A DNA stretch of 38,875 nt from a virus. Shown in pieces: positions 15,294 to 22,212 of the stretch. The stretch lies in the IMG/VR virus record IMGVR_UViG_3300025655_000100, positions 1 to 38,875 of that record; one strand, given 5' to 3'. The notes below the pieces were generated by a model. The model was not told the origin of the DNA. It did not search any database and saw only the letters and a program-made list of their open reading frames with translations. A program made the translations under genes and the position numbers. Within the stretch, counting starts at the first letter, position 1. Each line of letters opens with the position of its first letter.

Positions 15294-16304
15294 ATGGAAT
15301 CTGAACTAGATTTAGAAAGACAAGAACAGGAATCAGAGATTGAACCTGAACTTGATATTTCCATCTCACAACTAAAAGGACTTGGAGCAGTTTCCGAAAA
15401 GAAACTCAATACTTTTGGTGTGTTCACTTTGTATGATTTGTGTGTCAGAGGCTCACAAGAACTACAAGAAATAACAGGAGCCAATAAAGAAACAGCAGAC
15501 TCTTGGGTATTCAAAGCAAAAGATATGTTAGAGGAAAAAGGACTTATTCGAAAAACGGATATGGACTGCATTGAATTGTTAGAGTATCAGGAGAAGCAAC
15601 ATAGACTTACACTTAATGTAGAGTCTATTGATAATCTGTTTGGTGGTGGATTGCGACCTGAATCTTTGTATGAGATATACGGAGAATTTGGTAGTGGTAA
15701 AACACAATTCTGTTATTCATTAACAGCAGAAGTTATAGCACAAGGAGATAATGTAATATGGATTGATTGTGAAGATACATTCAAACCTAAACGACTTGTG
15801 GAAATTCTTATTGCAAAAGGACACGCAACAGATATTGAATCAAGTAAGGATATGTTAAGACGTGTTACTTACTTATACGCTCCAAACACAGAAAACTTGA
15901 TGGGTATCATCAACAATATGTCAGAAAGAATGTTGAAAGATAGACCAAAGTTAGTAGTTGTAGATGGTTCGGTAGGTCAGTTTCGTGAAGAATACTTGGG
16001 TAGAGGAACTTTAGCTGCAAGACAAAATCAGTTAGCAAGACTTATGACACACTTAAAGAATGTTTCATATTATTTTGTATGCACTGTTCTATTTACAAAC
16101 CAAGTGCAGACCGATCCTAGTGTTATGTTTGGAGATCCTGTCAAACCTATTGGTGGCAATGTTGTAGGACACGCAAGTACTTATAGACTTTACTTCAAGA
16201 AAGCAGGTAAGAAACACATTGCTAGAATGGTTGATAGTGCTGAAGATGCAACACAAGACGTTGAATTCGTCCTAGATGCAAAAGGCATATCCGAAATTGA
16301 ATAA
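15294..16304 (+). CDS. radA: RadA recombinase
   Basis: The protein has 336 residues. The N-terminal helix-hairpin-helix domain (ISQLKGLGAVSEKKLNTFGV, residues 24-43, then 45-84) is typical of RadA. The RecA core has Walker A GEFGSGKT (130-137), Walker B LVVVD (220-224), the L1/L2 loop region around GRGTLAARQNQLARL, and the ATP-cap-like TNQVQTDPSVMFGDPVKPIGGNVVGH. It forms filaments on ssDNA and catalyses strand exchange. ACTTTTATT about 26 bases before the ATG suggests its own leaderless transcript. It probably serves recombination-dependent viral replication or repair. Confidence 0.92.
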   Translation: MESELDLERQEQESEIEPELDISISQLKGLGAVSEKKLNTFGVFTLYDLCVRGSQELQEITGANKETADSWVFKAKDMLEEKGLIRKTDMDCIELLEYQEKQHRLTLNVESIDNLFGGGLRPESLYEIYGEFGSGKTQFCYSLTAEVIAQGDNVIWIDCEDTFKPKRLVEILIAKGHATDIESSKDMLRRVTYLYAPNTENLMGIINNMSERMLKDRPKLVVVDGSVGQFREEYLGRGTLAARQNQLARLMTHLKNVSYYFVCTVLFTNQVQTDPSVMFGDPVKPIGGNVVGHASTYRLYFKKAGKKHIARMVDSAEDATQDVEFVLDAKGISEIE

Positions 16305-16335
16305 CACTTAAATACTTATTTTTTTATTATAGTAT

Positions 16336-16431
16336 ATGGAATGGCTAGACTTTGGTCATATCTGCAAAGAAAAAACCAAGCAGGGTTTCTTGAATTTTCC
16401 CTCATTGATGCCATTCCACTTATACTCATGA
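16336..16431 (+). CDS. Possible short leader gene before the nuclease (31 aa)
   Basis: CTTAAATAC at 16307-16315 is about 25 bases before this ATG, and the stop overlaps an in-frame ATG of the nuclease (ATGA at 16428). The product starts MEWLDFGHICKEKTKQG. The same DNA in the nuclease frame is also open back to 16341, so either this mini-gene or a longer nuclease N terminus is real, not both. Confidence 0.3.
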   Translation: MEWLDFGHICKEKTKQGFLNFPSLMPFHLYS

Positions 16432-16781
16432 ACAATAGACAGAAGATGCGAAACAGCAATCGAAAGGCTGTAGAACATCTACTTAGTTTAGGCTATGATG
16501 ACATTTGGTTAAAGCCACATACTAGAAGACATGACCTTAATTATTGTCAGGGAGCATGGTATAGATCCCTAGACCTTTGGAATCTCTTTGATGGTATCTG
16601 CATATCTCCTAGTGGTCTTATTACTTTTCTTCAGATTAAAACAAACGCTTGGGCGAAAGCAGAACCTATACTTAAGTGGGTGGCAAGAGTCAAAGGCATA
16701 GAAGTCCTAGTAATCAATGTCAAGCATACATATCGCAAATACGAAGTTTTACTTAGGTGTTATAAGTGTACAACTTTATAG
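16428..16781 (+). CDS. PD-(D/E)XK nuclease-like protein (117 aa)
   Basis: The start at 16428 is chosen because the typical first helix (SNRKAVEHLLSLGYDDI) begins just after it; an in-frame ATG at 16341 would add 29 residues. The core LWNLFDGICISPSGLITFLQIKTNAW gives the D55...Q69-x-K71 pattern of small PD-(D/E)XK/VRR-type nucleases, with helix-strand order preserved. Such proteins act as Holliday-junction or branched-DNA nucleases. Lying directly downstream of RadA, it is a candidate junction resolvase. The acidic second metal ligand is replaced by Gln, as in some active members of the fold. Confidence 0.55.
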   Translation: MNNRQKMRNSNRKAVEHLLSLGYDDIWLKPHTRRHDLNYCQGAWYRSLDLWNLFDGICISPSGLITFLQIKTNAWAKAEPILKWVARVKGIEVLVINVKHTYRKYEVLLRCYKCTTL

Positions 16782-17173
16782 GTCGTGGCGAACGTACTTG
16801 CCTTAAGATACTTAAGTCATGGTTTCCTAGTGCCGAGTTTGTCATACAGTATCCCCTAAGTAAACTTATAGATAAGTCGTGGGGATTATCCGACAGGCAA
16901 CAAAAAGAAACCCTTGACATAGTATACTTCTTAGATAATAAGACATACATAGTAAGAGTTCAAGATCCACACCATGATGGTTTAGGTATGCAGAAAGTCG
17001 ATAGAGTTCAGCGAACTACTTTAGAGTGTCACGATTGCATAGTCATAGATGTATGGCATTATGATTGCCCTACCCTATTTGATGATAAGTATAATGACTT
17101 AAGTATAAAAGAACTTAAGTTAGTATATAAAGACAATAATATACCCACGCCTAGCGAGGTGGGAAATAAATAA
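16766..17173 (+). CDS. Nuclease-fold-like protein with SAP-like tail (135 aa)
   Basis: GTG start overlapping the previous gene by 16 bases. Residues 7-30 (GERTCLKILKSWFPSAEF) and 48-70 (TLDIVYFLDNKTYIVRVQDPHHD) resemble the first helix and the D...QxD strand pair of a restriction-endonuclease-like fold, but the catalytic Lys is replaced by Asp. It may therefore be inactive or partner the preceding nuclease. The C-terminal LSIKELKLVYKDNNIPTPSE looks like a SAP-type DNA-binding helix pair. Assignment is by pattern only. Confidence 0.45.
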   Translation: MYNFIGRGERTCLKILKSWFPSAEFVIQYPLSKLIDKSWGLSDRQQKETLDIVYFLDNKTYIVRVQDPHHDGLGMQKVDRVQRTTLECHDCIVIDVWHYDCPTLFDDKYNDLSIKELKLVYKDNNIPTPSEVGNK

Positions 17174-17198
17174 TAACCACTACAACAACACTAGATTA

Positions 17199-17423
17199 AT
17201 GCACTTTATCATAGATAGAGAAAAGGAAATGTCCTGCTCATTCGGAGATTACCACCCCTATGACGGACACATTACAATCAACCTAGCATTAATGGATAGT
17301 CCAGAAGAATTGATTATTACTATTATCCATGAGCAACTACACGAACTAATAGATTGGGGATTAGATCCCCATAGTTCTAAAGAAGAAGAAGATCACTATA
17401 TCATTCCACGTCTTTTATTTTGA
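17199..17423 (+). CDS. Mini HExxH metallopeptidase-like protein (74 aa)
   Basis: Contains the zinc motif IIHEQLHELIDWG (HExxH at about residues 44-48) followed by an acidic EEEEDH, with an upstream strand GHITINLAL. This is the core of minimal zincin domains. At 74 residues it is far shorter than usual peptidases, so it may be a domain fragment, a regulator or an unusual small peptidase. Its 3' end overlaps the opposing gene at 17401 by 23 bases. Confidence 0.5.
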   Translation: MHFIIDREKEMSCSFGDYHPYDGHITINLALMDSPEELIITIIHEQLHELIDWGLDPHSSKEEEDHYIIPRLLF

Positions 17424-17820
17424 TGTAATATCCACCAATACAAATAATATTATGCTTATCTCTAAGTTTATGTATTACCTGCTTAAAGGATCTAGGATTA
17501 CAACCTGACCTTTCTATTAGTTCTTCCTTTGTCAAGTTATAGTTTGTGACTAGGTTTTCCATCTTATCTTGTATAGTTTCTTTCTTCACAAAGTTATTCT
17601 TTACCTTTCTTACACAGTGATTACCGTATTTGTATTTACAACTAATCTGACAAAACTTTGGAAGTTGTGAATTAAGTCCATACTTTTCAAATGTGTTTCC
17701 ACATTGGACACATTTAAAAACAAACGGATATTTACTAAGTATACATGATCTACAAAAGTATCCTTTAGTTCCCTTGAGTTTGCTGTTCTCGTTCTCACAT
17801 CTTAGGTTATAACATTTCAT
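17401..17820 (-). CDS. Zinc-ribbon and winged-helix protein, last gene of the leftward operon
   Basis: This 139-residue protein has two treble-clef-like zinc sites: C8 with C23/C26 (RCENE, FCRSC), and C37/C40 with C57/C61 (KCVQCGNTF, FCQISCKYK). Then comes a helix-turn-helix region with LTKEELIERSGCNPRSFKQV and wing IICIGGYYIKI. Zinc ribbons plus a winged helix suggest a sequence-specific DNA-binding regulator. The start ATG overlaps the stop of the upstream gene (ATGA). It converges with the mini-metallopeptidase gene. Confidence 0.6.
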   Translation of the reverse strand: MKCYNLRCENENSKLKGTKGYFCRSCILSKYPFVFKCVQCGNTFEKYGLNSQLPKFCQISCKYKYGNHCVRKVKNNFVKKETIQDKMENLVTNYNLTKEELIERSGCNPRSFKQVIHKLRDKHNIICIGGYYIKIKDVE

Positions 17821-17963
17821 TTTTCTAATTCCTCCAATGTTTCATAATGCAAACATGATCTACAAACTAGATTTATAGGCATGATTAGTTTGTTTTTTTC
17901 TCTTAGTGAATCAAGAACAATATCAAAAGATCCACAATTTGAACATTTAAACAAAGTGTTCAT
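17817..17963 (-). CDS. Mini zinc-ribbon protein (48 aa)
   Basis: FKCSNCGSFD near the N terminus and LVCRSCLHYE near the C terminus give the CxxC-x26-CxxC spacing of a rubredoxin-type zinc ribbon. The ATG follows a GGAGG(T) ribosome site, and the stop overlaps the next ATG. Role unknown; one of many similar ribbons in this operon. Confidence 0.55.
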   Translation of the reverse strand: MNTLFKCSNCGSFDIVLDSLREKNKLIMPINLVCRSCLHYETLEELEK

Positions 17964-18065
17964 TTACAAGACCTCCAAATATTGACAATTTGGACATTCA
18001 AAACCATTTCTATTTTCCACATAGAAATAACAACCACAGTCCATACACTCAAATTTTACTTTCAT
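17964..18065 (-). CDS. Mini zinc-ribbon protein (33 aa)
   Basis: KFECMDCGCYF ... FECPNCQYLE is almost nothing but one zinc ribbon. A GGAGG site 10 bases before the ATG lies in the preceding gene, and the stop TAA abuts the next ATG. Among the shortest convincing zinc-ribbon genes in the window. Confidence 0.55.
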   Translation of the reverse strand: MKVKFECMDCGCYFYVENRNGFECPNCQYLEVL

Positions 18066-18214
18066 TCTTCATCTACCTCCTTTTCTTTTAGTCGTTTAGA
18101 CCATTCTCTCATATTTGGTGGGAGTGTAAGGTCATTTAAATGTCGTTCCATCTTTATCATAATGTCACGCATTTCTATTAATGTCTTTTGTATTTCTATA
18201 AACACTTCAAACAT
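18062..18214 (-). CDS. Small coiled-coil protein (50 aa)
   Basis: MFEVFIEIQKTLIEMRDIMIKMERHL forms a heptad-like amphipathic helix, followed by a polar, charged tail. The tail codons carry the AAAGGAGGT site for the next gene. Could be an oligomerisation or antagonist peptide; no family recognised. Confidence 0.5.
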   Translation of the reverse strand: MFEVFIEIQKTLIEMRDIMIKMERHLNDLTLPPNMREWSKRLKEKEVDEE

Positions 18215-18431
18215 TTAACCCTACAACTCCTAATCTCTTTCTTATCTGATAAGCCTTACTTCTACATCTAGGAGAACAATAAAGTTTCTCCATACCTATT
18301 GTAGTAGTGTAGGTCATATCACATATTCTACATTGGGCAACTACATTGTTGCATGAATGTAAACAGTTTAAACAATAACCTCTCCTACCTTTGGCTTGAT
18401 TATTGCAAACATAATTTCTACACTTCGTCAT
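18207..18431 (-). CDS. Zinc-finger protein (74 aa)
   Basis: Two zinc-binding units are visible: KCRNYVCNN ... YCLNCLHSC and AQCRICDMTY ... YCSPRCRSKAY. The second (CxxC...CxxxC with a basic RKR tail) is the 'MYM-like' finger often found in phage and transposon DNA-binding proteins. GGGGGTGG precedes the ATG. A nucleic-acid-binding role is likely. Confidence 0.55.
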   Translation of the reverse strand: MTKCRNYVCNNQAKGRRGYCLNCLHSCNNVVAQCRICDMTYTTTIGMEKLYCSPRCRSKAYQIRKRLGVVGLNV

Positions 18432-18696
18432 AAGACCACCCCCTTTTTGTAAATGTACTCTCCCAACATTTCATACATAGTCTATTACTATCTGATATAA
18501 AAGTGTCGCCCTCTAATTTAACTTTGCACTCTTGACACTTCTTAAGTTTAAGTAATTTAATGTATGAATAGTTTTTTAGTTTAGGGCATTTGATATGTTT
18601 TATCCCTACACCTTTTTCCCAATCAACATCTGTTCCAATCTTGATTGTTCTATTACATTCAATACACTTGTTCTCATACTTGTTCTTGATTATCAT
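18418..18696 (-). CDS. Zinc-binding protein with two CxxC pairs (92 aa)
   Basis: NKCIECNRTIKIG at the N terminus, an IKHIKCPK in the middle, then KKCQECKVKLEG and RLCMKCWEST. The first part resembles the PARP-like finger that recognises a small-domain 'C..C..H..C' site (WEKGVGIKHIKC), and the second is a zinc ribbon. The ATG at 18696 is taken; a TTG at 18708 is possible. It overlaps neighbours at both ends. Confidence 0.5.
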   Translation of the reverse strand: MIIKNKYENKCIECNRTIKIGTDVDWEKGVGIKHIKCPKLKNYSYIKLLKLKKCQECKVKLEGDTFISDSNRLCMKCWESTFTKRGWSYDEV

Positions 18697-18880
18697 CAGG
18701 CATTTCAAGACTATCTAATACAGATGGATCGGATAGATCTCTCATTCTACAATCAATGATGTAGTCGAAATCAACTTCATTCATATCTTCTCCCTCGTCT
18801 TTAGTTTCTTTCATTATCCTTAGAGTTCTGATAATTGTTGCTGTAACAATATCATTAATCTGTTGGTCGCTCATTTCCAT
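18674..18880 (-). CDS. Acidic helical protein (68 aa)
   Basis: The second of three closely spaced ATGs (18880) is chosen because it lies 8 bases after GGAGG. The product has a helix (DQQINDIVTATIIRTLRIMKE) followed by a strongly acidic stretch (DEGEDMNEVDFDYIID). Highly acidic small viral proteins often mimic DNA or bind basic host proteins, but no direct evidence exists here. Confidence 0.5.
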   Translation of the reverse strand: MEMSDQQINDIVTATIIRTLRIMKETKDEGEDMNEVDFDYIIDCRMRDLSDPSVLDSLEMPDDNQEQV

Positions 18881-19067
18881 TTTCATTTCCTCCTTTGTTA
18901 TCTGATGTTTGATCTACCTCATCAATTAAATCCCATGCTGATAAATCAAATTCAGGTATGTTATACTTTAGTCTAATCTCTAATCTCTTTAGCCGATTAG
19001 ATTCCTTAAACTCTTTTGCTATATCTTCGAGAGCAATTTGTATTCTCTCTGCTATCCATTCATTCAT
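18855..19067 (-). CDS. Small helical protein (70 aa)
   Basis: Start MNEWIAERIQIALEDIAKEF at 19067 is chosen from GAGGAGGAAAG just upstream. It continues with a charged helix (NRLKRLEIRLKYNIPEFDLS) and a polar Gly/Asn-rich tail that contains the ribosome site of the next gene. No family recognised. Confidence 0.5.
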   Translation of the reverse strand: MNEWIAERIQIALEDIAKEFKESNRLKRLEIRLKYNIPEFDLSAWDLIDEVDQTSDNKGGNENGNERPTD

Positions 19068-19398
19068 TTCTTTCCTCCTCGTATTTGCAATACAAATACA
19101 CAATATAATTTACCATATCAACAACTGTATCTTTAACAGATTCAGTTTTGATTTCTGGATTTTCTTTAGGGTTTGATGTTAGTGATATTAATCTCATCAT
19201 CTTGTCAGATATTCTAACAAGTATGGATTGAGTTGTAGTATCTACTATCCCTAGTTGTTTTGCAACTGTCATGTTGAATAATGTATCTCCATCATTCTGT
19301 TGCTTTCTATTATAGTCACGACCTTTTCTCGCAACAAGATTCAATGCACTTGCGCATATATCTGTGTGAGTGTCAATGACCTTATACAATGTTGTCAT
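19060..19398 (-). CDS. MazG-like / nucleotide-modification-associated helical protein (112 aa)
   Basis: The pattern LVARKGRDYNRKQQ ... LFNMTVAKQLG ... VRISDKMMRLISL ... ESVKDTVVDMVNYIVYLY matches the all-alpha NTP pyrophosphohydrolase superfamily, in the branch seen in phages (the Nmad1/DUF1599-like group). 'KG.DY', 'DK..RL' and 'D...D..NY' are its hallmark positions. Such proteins hydrolyse or sense modified or noncanonical nucleotides. GGAGGT before the ATG is a strong ribosome site. If the TGT-like gene at 4747 modifies DNA, this could belong to the same chemistry, which is speculation. Confidence 0.6.
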   Translation of the reverse strand: MTTLYKVIDTHTDICASALNLVARKGRDYNRKQQNDGDTLFNMTVAKQLGIVDTTTQSILVRISDKMMRLISLTSNPKENPEIKTESVKDTVVDMVNYIVYLYCKYEEERNE

Positions 19399-19413
19399 AA
19401 TTTACCTCCTGTC

Positions 19414-19542
19414 CTAATAAGCAGGACTACATTTTCTTGGGTTCTGTTTTTCAACAGCAACCAATTTTACACAGCTAACACAAAGATCAACTTGATCTTC
19501 TTTGTTAGTTGCATTATCTTCTAGACATATATTACAGATCAT
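19414..19542 (-). CDS. Mini zinc-binding protein (42 aa)
   Basis: MICNICLEDNA ... DLCVSCVKL gives CxxC-x17-CxxC, a compact zinc ribbon, plus one further Cys near the C terminus (RKCSPAY). Starts in the ATGA overlap with the upstream gene and is followed by GGACAGGAGGT of the next gene. Confidence 0.5.
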   Translation of the reverse strand: MICNICLEDNATNKEDQVDLCVSCVKLVAVEKQNPRKCSPAY

Positions 19543-19721
19543 GGTGGATTGTTCTCCACTTCCTGTAACATTCTTATATTTCTTAGTAGATCACTATCTG
19601 ACATTTTTTCCCAATGTTCTCTTGGTTCAACGTGCATAGGAATCCATAATTTATTTTCTAATGCAACAATCATGTCGATATACTTTTCTCTTTCTTCTCC
19701 TAAGAAATTATCTTCTGACAC
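19539..19721 (-). CDS. Small helical protein (60 aa)
   Basis: GTG start. The product MSEDNFLGEEREKYIDMIVAL then LWIPMHVEPREHWEKMSDSD reads as two helices with a Pro-His-rich turn, ending ENNPP. The 4-base stop/start overlap with the next gene supports it. No function assigned. Confidence 0.45.
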   Translation of the reverse strand: MSEDNFLGEEREKYIDMIVALENKLWIPMHVEPREHWEKMSDSDLLRNIRMLQEVENNPP

Positions 19722-19759
19722 ATACGAACCTTGTTTTAATACCTAATAAACCTTTGTAG

Positions 19760-20122
19760 TTAATAAAGAGAATAAACTGTTTTAGAGTTTATATTCTTAT
19801 AGACTTCATCAGGTTCTAAGTATGATGTCTTTGCTATGATCTCATCAATAATATCTTTCTTGATATAGCCTTTCTCAAATATGGCAACTGCCATACAATG
19901 TTTGCATATCTTTTCTGGAAATGTTTTATCCGAGAATTGATAAGCTGGGCAACCACAACCATATCTAGTATTACCATTATCATTAATGAAAGACACAACT
20001 TCATACTTGTTTTTAGATTCGACAGAATCAACTTCCCATACTCCATTCATCACTTTCCTTACTAATCCTTTTTCGTTTATATCTAAAGCCTTTTCTATAT
20101 GGGCTTCAAACTTTGGGTTCAT
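19760..20122 (-). CDS. SWIM-type zinc-finger protein (120 aa)
   Basis: The SWIM pattern CxC...CxH is complete: C56 and C58 in RYGCGCPAYQFS, then C73 and H75 in EKICKHCMAVA. A beta-hairpin (GVWEVDSVESKNKYEVVSF) precedes it, as in other SWIM domains. These fingers bind DNA or proteins in recombination and RNA-polymerase-associated factors. The ATG at 20122 is used because a longer start at 20170 would overlap the previous gene by 41 bases. Confidence 0.75.
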   Translation of the reverse strand: MNPKFEAHIEKALDINEKGLVRKVMNGVWEVDSVESKNKYEVVSFINDNGNTRYGCGCPAYQFSDKTFPEKICKHCMAVAIFEKGYIKKDIIDEIIAKTSYLEPDEVYKNINSKTVYSLY

Positions 20123-20129
20123 AGTTATC

Positions 20130-20336
20130 TCACTCAACCTGAGATTCGATACTAATACAGATTTTTTCATACCAGTCTTGAAACTCTTTACCTTTGCCCT
20201 CAGATTTACAGATCCATTCCATAGTCTCGTTTTCTGTTTTCATTTCTTTGTAAGACTCCATTTCATAACAAGTATCCATATTTCTGAGATTTTCTTCAAG
20301 TTGATCTTTTATCATTTTCCATGTTTGAGGCTTCAA
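20130..20336 (-). CDS. Small helical acidic protein (68 aa)
   Basis: TTG start with AAAGGAGAGA upstream and a TTGA overlap with the preceding mini-gene. Product is helical (MIKDQLEENLRNMDTCYEM) with an aromatic C-terminal half (EWICKSEGKGKEFQDWYEKI). No family recognised. Confidence 0.45.
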   Translation of the reverse strand: MKPQTWKMIKDQLEENLRNMDTCYEMESYKEMKTENETMEWICKSEGKGKEFQDWYEKICISIESQVE

Positions 20337-20413
20337 TTTTCTCTCTCCTTTTCTACTACTGTTTTCATCTGTAAGAATGAATCCTCAACTGTTTGAATTA
20401 TTTTTTCAATCAA
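20333..20413 (-). CDS. Possible 26-residue peptide
   Basis: TTG start 8 bases after GAGGAGG, ending in a TTGA overlap with the next gene. MIEKIIQTVEDSFLQMKTVV is a clean amphipathic helix. The overlap-coupled TTG at both ends argues that it is translated, but its size keeps confidence low. Confidence 0.35.
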   Translation of the reverse strand: MIEKIIQTVEDSFLQMKTVVEKEREN

Positions 20414-20532
20414 TTAATCATCCTCCTCATATTCAAGTATATACAGTCCGTTGTCATTTCCATGTTGCTCATATCATTAAAACTACTTGCTTCAATAATA
20501 TATTTATTTTTCATTAGGTATTTAGCTTTCAT
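20410..20532 (-). CDS. Small protein of unknown function (40 aa)
   Basis: MKAKYLMKNKYIIEASSFND... starts 2 bases after the preceding stop (TTTAAAATG), and ends in a TTGA overlap. Rich in Met and Asn. No clear domain; supported by its tight packing in the operon. Confidence 0.4.
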   Translation of the reverse strand: MKAKYLMKNKYIIEASSFNDMSNMEMTTDCIYLNMRRMIN

Positions 20533-20533
20533 T

Positions 20534-20686
20534 TTAAACGCCAACACCATTATGAAAATGACTTAATGAATGTTCTTCTATACAATCATCACATATATCT
20601 TCAGAACATACTTTACATACATCTATGTGTTCTCCACTATCTATTCTGCCACACCAATCACATTCCCAACTATATATTTTAGCCAT
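20534..20686 (-). CDS. Mini zinc-binding protein (50 aa)
   Basis: WECDWCGRIDSGEH ... DVCKVCSEDICDDCIEEH contains six Cys and several His, spaced like a B-box or UBP-type cross-brace site with two zinc ions. The ending LSHFHNGVGV adds two His. Protein-protein binding rather than DNA binding is the usual role of cross-brace fingers. Confidence 0.5.
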   Translation of the reverse strand: MAKIYSWECDWCGRIDSGEHIDVCKVCSEDICDDCIEEHSLSHFHNGVGV

Positions 20687-20689
20687 TTT

Positions 20690-21079
20690 TTACGCTACCT
20701 CTTTTAAAGAGTTTAATAACTCTCCTTCATATCTTTTATCATTCCAATACTTTTCTCCTATAAAGAATTCTTCTACTTCATATTCCTTGAATAGTTTCTT
20801 CATGTTCTTGATAACATTACCATGATGTCCACCTATACTCCAACGATTAGTAATTCCATACCAATCATATAGAGTTGCAAATGTTCCATCTTCAAATAGT
20901 ATGATCCATTCGATATGGGTTTTATCATCAATGTTATCATCACTTGTAGGATAACCTAATTTATCCAACAGTTCTGTATACTCTACGTCAAGTAGAGTTC
21001 CTTTCTTTGAAGTTCCATTTATATATGAACTTTCAAATTTTTCTTTATTTTCTTCTTCTGTTAATACTTTGTATTTCAT
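20690..21079 (-). CDS. Unknown protein with viral 'W-ILFEDGT-A-LYDW' motif (129 aa)
   Basis: The second ATG (21079) is used because it sits about 10 bases after GGAGG. After a helix of charged residues, the core THIEWIILFEDGTFATLYDWYG ... WSIGGHHGNVI resembles a conserved block in small hypothetical proteins of many phages, in which an F-x-DGT-x-A-x-(I/L)YDW strand pair is followed by W.(I/V)GG. Function of that family is not established. Protein is intact and single-domain. Confidence 0.5.
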   Translation of the reverse strand: MKYKVLTEEENKEKFESSYINGTSKKGTLLDVEYTELLDKLGYPTSDDNIDDKTHIEWIILFEDGTFATLYDWYGITNRWSIGGHHGNVIKNMKKLFKEYEVEEFFIGEKYWNDKRYEGELLNSLKEVA

Positions 21080-21107
21080 TTTCATTTACCTCCTTTATTT
21101 TATATAT

Positions 21108-21758
21108 CTAATGCAGATGATAAGAAACGTTGCTCTCTCTTGACCAACAAGTTCTACAAGATCCACATTCGTTTCCTTGTTCTCTTGCAGGACAACTAGG
21201 ATTCTCTTTTACTACTGTGCTAGTTCCTATAAAACCTTTTACGTTTTCAAAGGAATCTAGTTTGTTAGCAAACTTTGTGGGGGGAAGTCCATCAATCATA
21301 TAAGCAGAAAGCCTAACATACATATTAACAGGAACTTCCTTACCACTCTCTACATAAGCCTGAACATATGCATACTCTTTAGTAGGTAGCCAATGCTTTG
21401 TATCAGGTGTTCTCTTTGCAACTTCCATTATATTACAAAGATGAATCATAGAATGTATATCCCCACTATCATGCCATCTGAAATAAGATTTATCTCTACG
21501 ATTATTTAATAAATGAACCATAGCTTCAACCCATTTCTCATGGTATATGTTTACCAATCTTCTATCCCTTGCTTCTATACCTTGCTTGAATCTATACATT
21601 CCTTTGAACGCATAGCAATCCTCACATACAGAACCTTTTATATTGACTAACTTGCTACCCATTTGACAGGCTTGTGCAGGTATGCTAATACTAGGGCAAG
21701 GCATTTTACTTGTGTAGGTAAGACCACCTACAATATTTTTTGCTTCTAATGTATTCAA
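21108..21758 (-). CDS. Gp88-like phage protein (cysteine-rich)
   Basis: The TTG at 21758 is preferred: GGAGG lies nine bases upstream, whereas a GTG at 21767 directly touches that site. The pattern KMPCPSISIPAQACQMGSK ... GSVCEDCYAFKGMYRF ... RDRRLVNIYHEKW ... YFRWHDSGDI is the gene-product-88 family of phages. A C-terminal CGSCRTCWSR resembles a metal-cluster site. Members are widespread in viruses and of unknown biochemical role; the conserved Cys and RWHDSGD suggest a metal-dependent enzyme. Confidence 0.65.
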   Translation of the reverse strand: MNTLEAKNIVGGLTYTSKMPCPSISIPAQACQMGSKLVNIKGSVCEDCYAFKGMYRFKQGIEARDRRLVNIYHEKWVEAMVHLLNNRRDKSYFRWHDSGDIHSMIHLCNIMEVAKRTPDTKHWLPTKEYAYVQAYVESGKEVPVNMYVRLSAYMIDGLPPTKFANKLDSFENVKGFIGTSTVVKENPSCPAREQGNECGSCRTCWSRESNVSYHLH

Positions 21759-21770
21759 ATCATACACCTC

Positions 21771-22034
21771 CTATTCTTTGTTTTCCATATATGAAATCAT
21801 CTGTTCCACCATCTTTAAATGGCTTTCAGATTCTTCACTACAATCATCTAACAACGCTAGAAATTCTTCTTCTGGTAATCCATAGAATTGTGACACTCTA
21901 GCATGGTCTAACATTCTTGCCCATGAATCATGTAGTTCATCATGTGACAATGATTTATTCTCAAGACCTAAGTGTCTTACGTATCCATCAACTGCAACAA
22001 TATAATATATTGCTTTTTCTCTTTCTGATAACAT
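21771..22034 (-). CDS. Helical protein of unknown function (87 aa)
   Basis: GGAGGTG seven bases before the ATG. The product is all helix (EREKAIYYIVAVDGYVRHLGL, LHDSWARMLDHARVS, EEEFLALLDDCSEE, LKMVEQMISYMENKE) with many His. Strong translation signal but no recognised family. Confidence 0.5.
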   Translation of the reverse strand: MLSEREKAIYYIVAVDGYVRHLGLENKSLSHDELHDSWARMLDHARVSQFYGLPEEEFLALLDDCSEESESHLKMVEQMISYMENKE

Positions 22035-22092
22035 TTTTTAACACCTCCATATTACAATACCATTTGTGGTATTTCTTTTATCTCTCCATGCG

Positions 22093-22212
22093 TTAGCATG
22101 AAACTTTTCGGTCATCTTTTCTAATCTCTCTTACATAAGATGTGCAACAATCACACCATGTCCATGTTCTACCTTGTCCATCTACCTTATCAGGTATGTT
22201 TCTCATATTCAT
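22093..22212 (-). CDS. Mini cysteine protein (39 aa)
   Basis: Starts in the ATGA overlap with the upstream gene, after GGAGGTG. Product MNMRNIPDKVDGQGRTW... has a WCDCCTSYV triplet and a final Cys. A 25-codon frame (22038-22115) overlapping its end and running to the next ribosome site is also open, so a further peptide is possible. Confidence 0.4.
   Translation of the reverse strand: MNMRNIPDKVDGQGRTWTWCDCCTSYVREIRKDDRKVSC

Noticed and set aside
22038-22115. 25-codon frame beyond the 39-residue mini-gene
   Set aside because: It overlaps the end of 22093-22212 and has no clear ribosome site of its own, so it is only mentioned in that entry.
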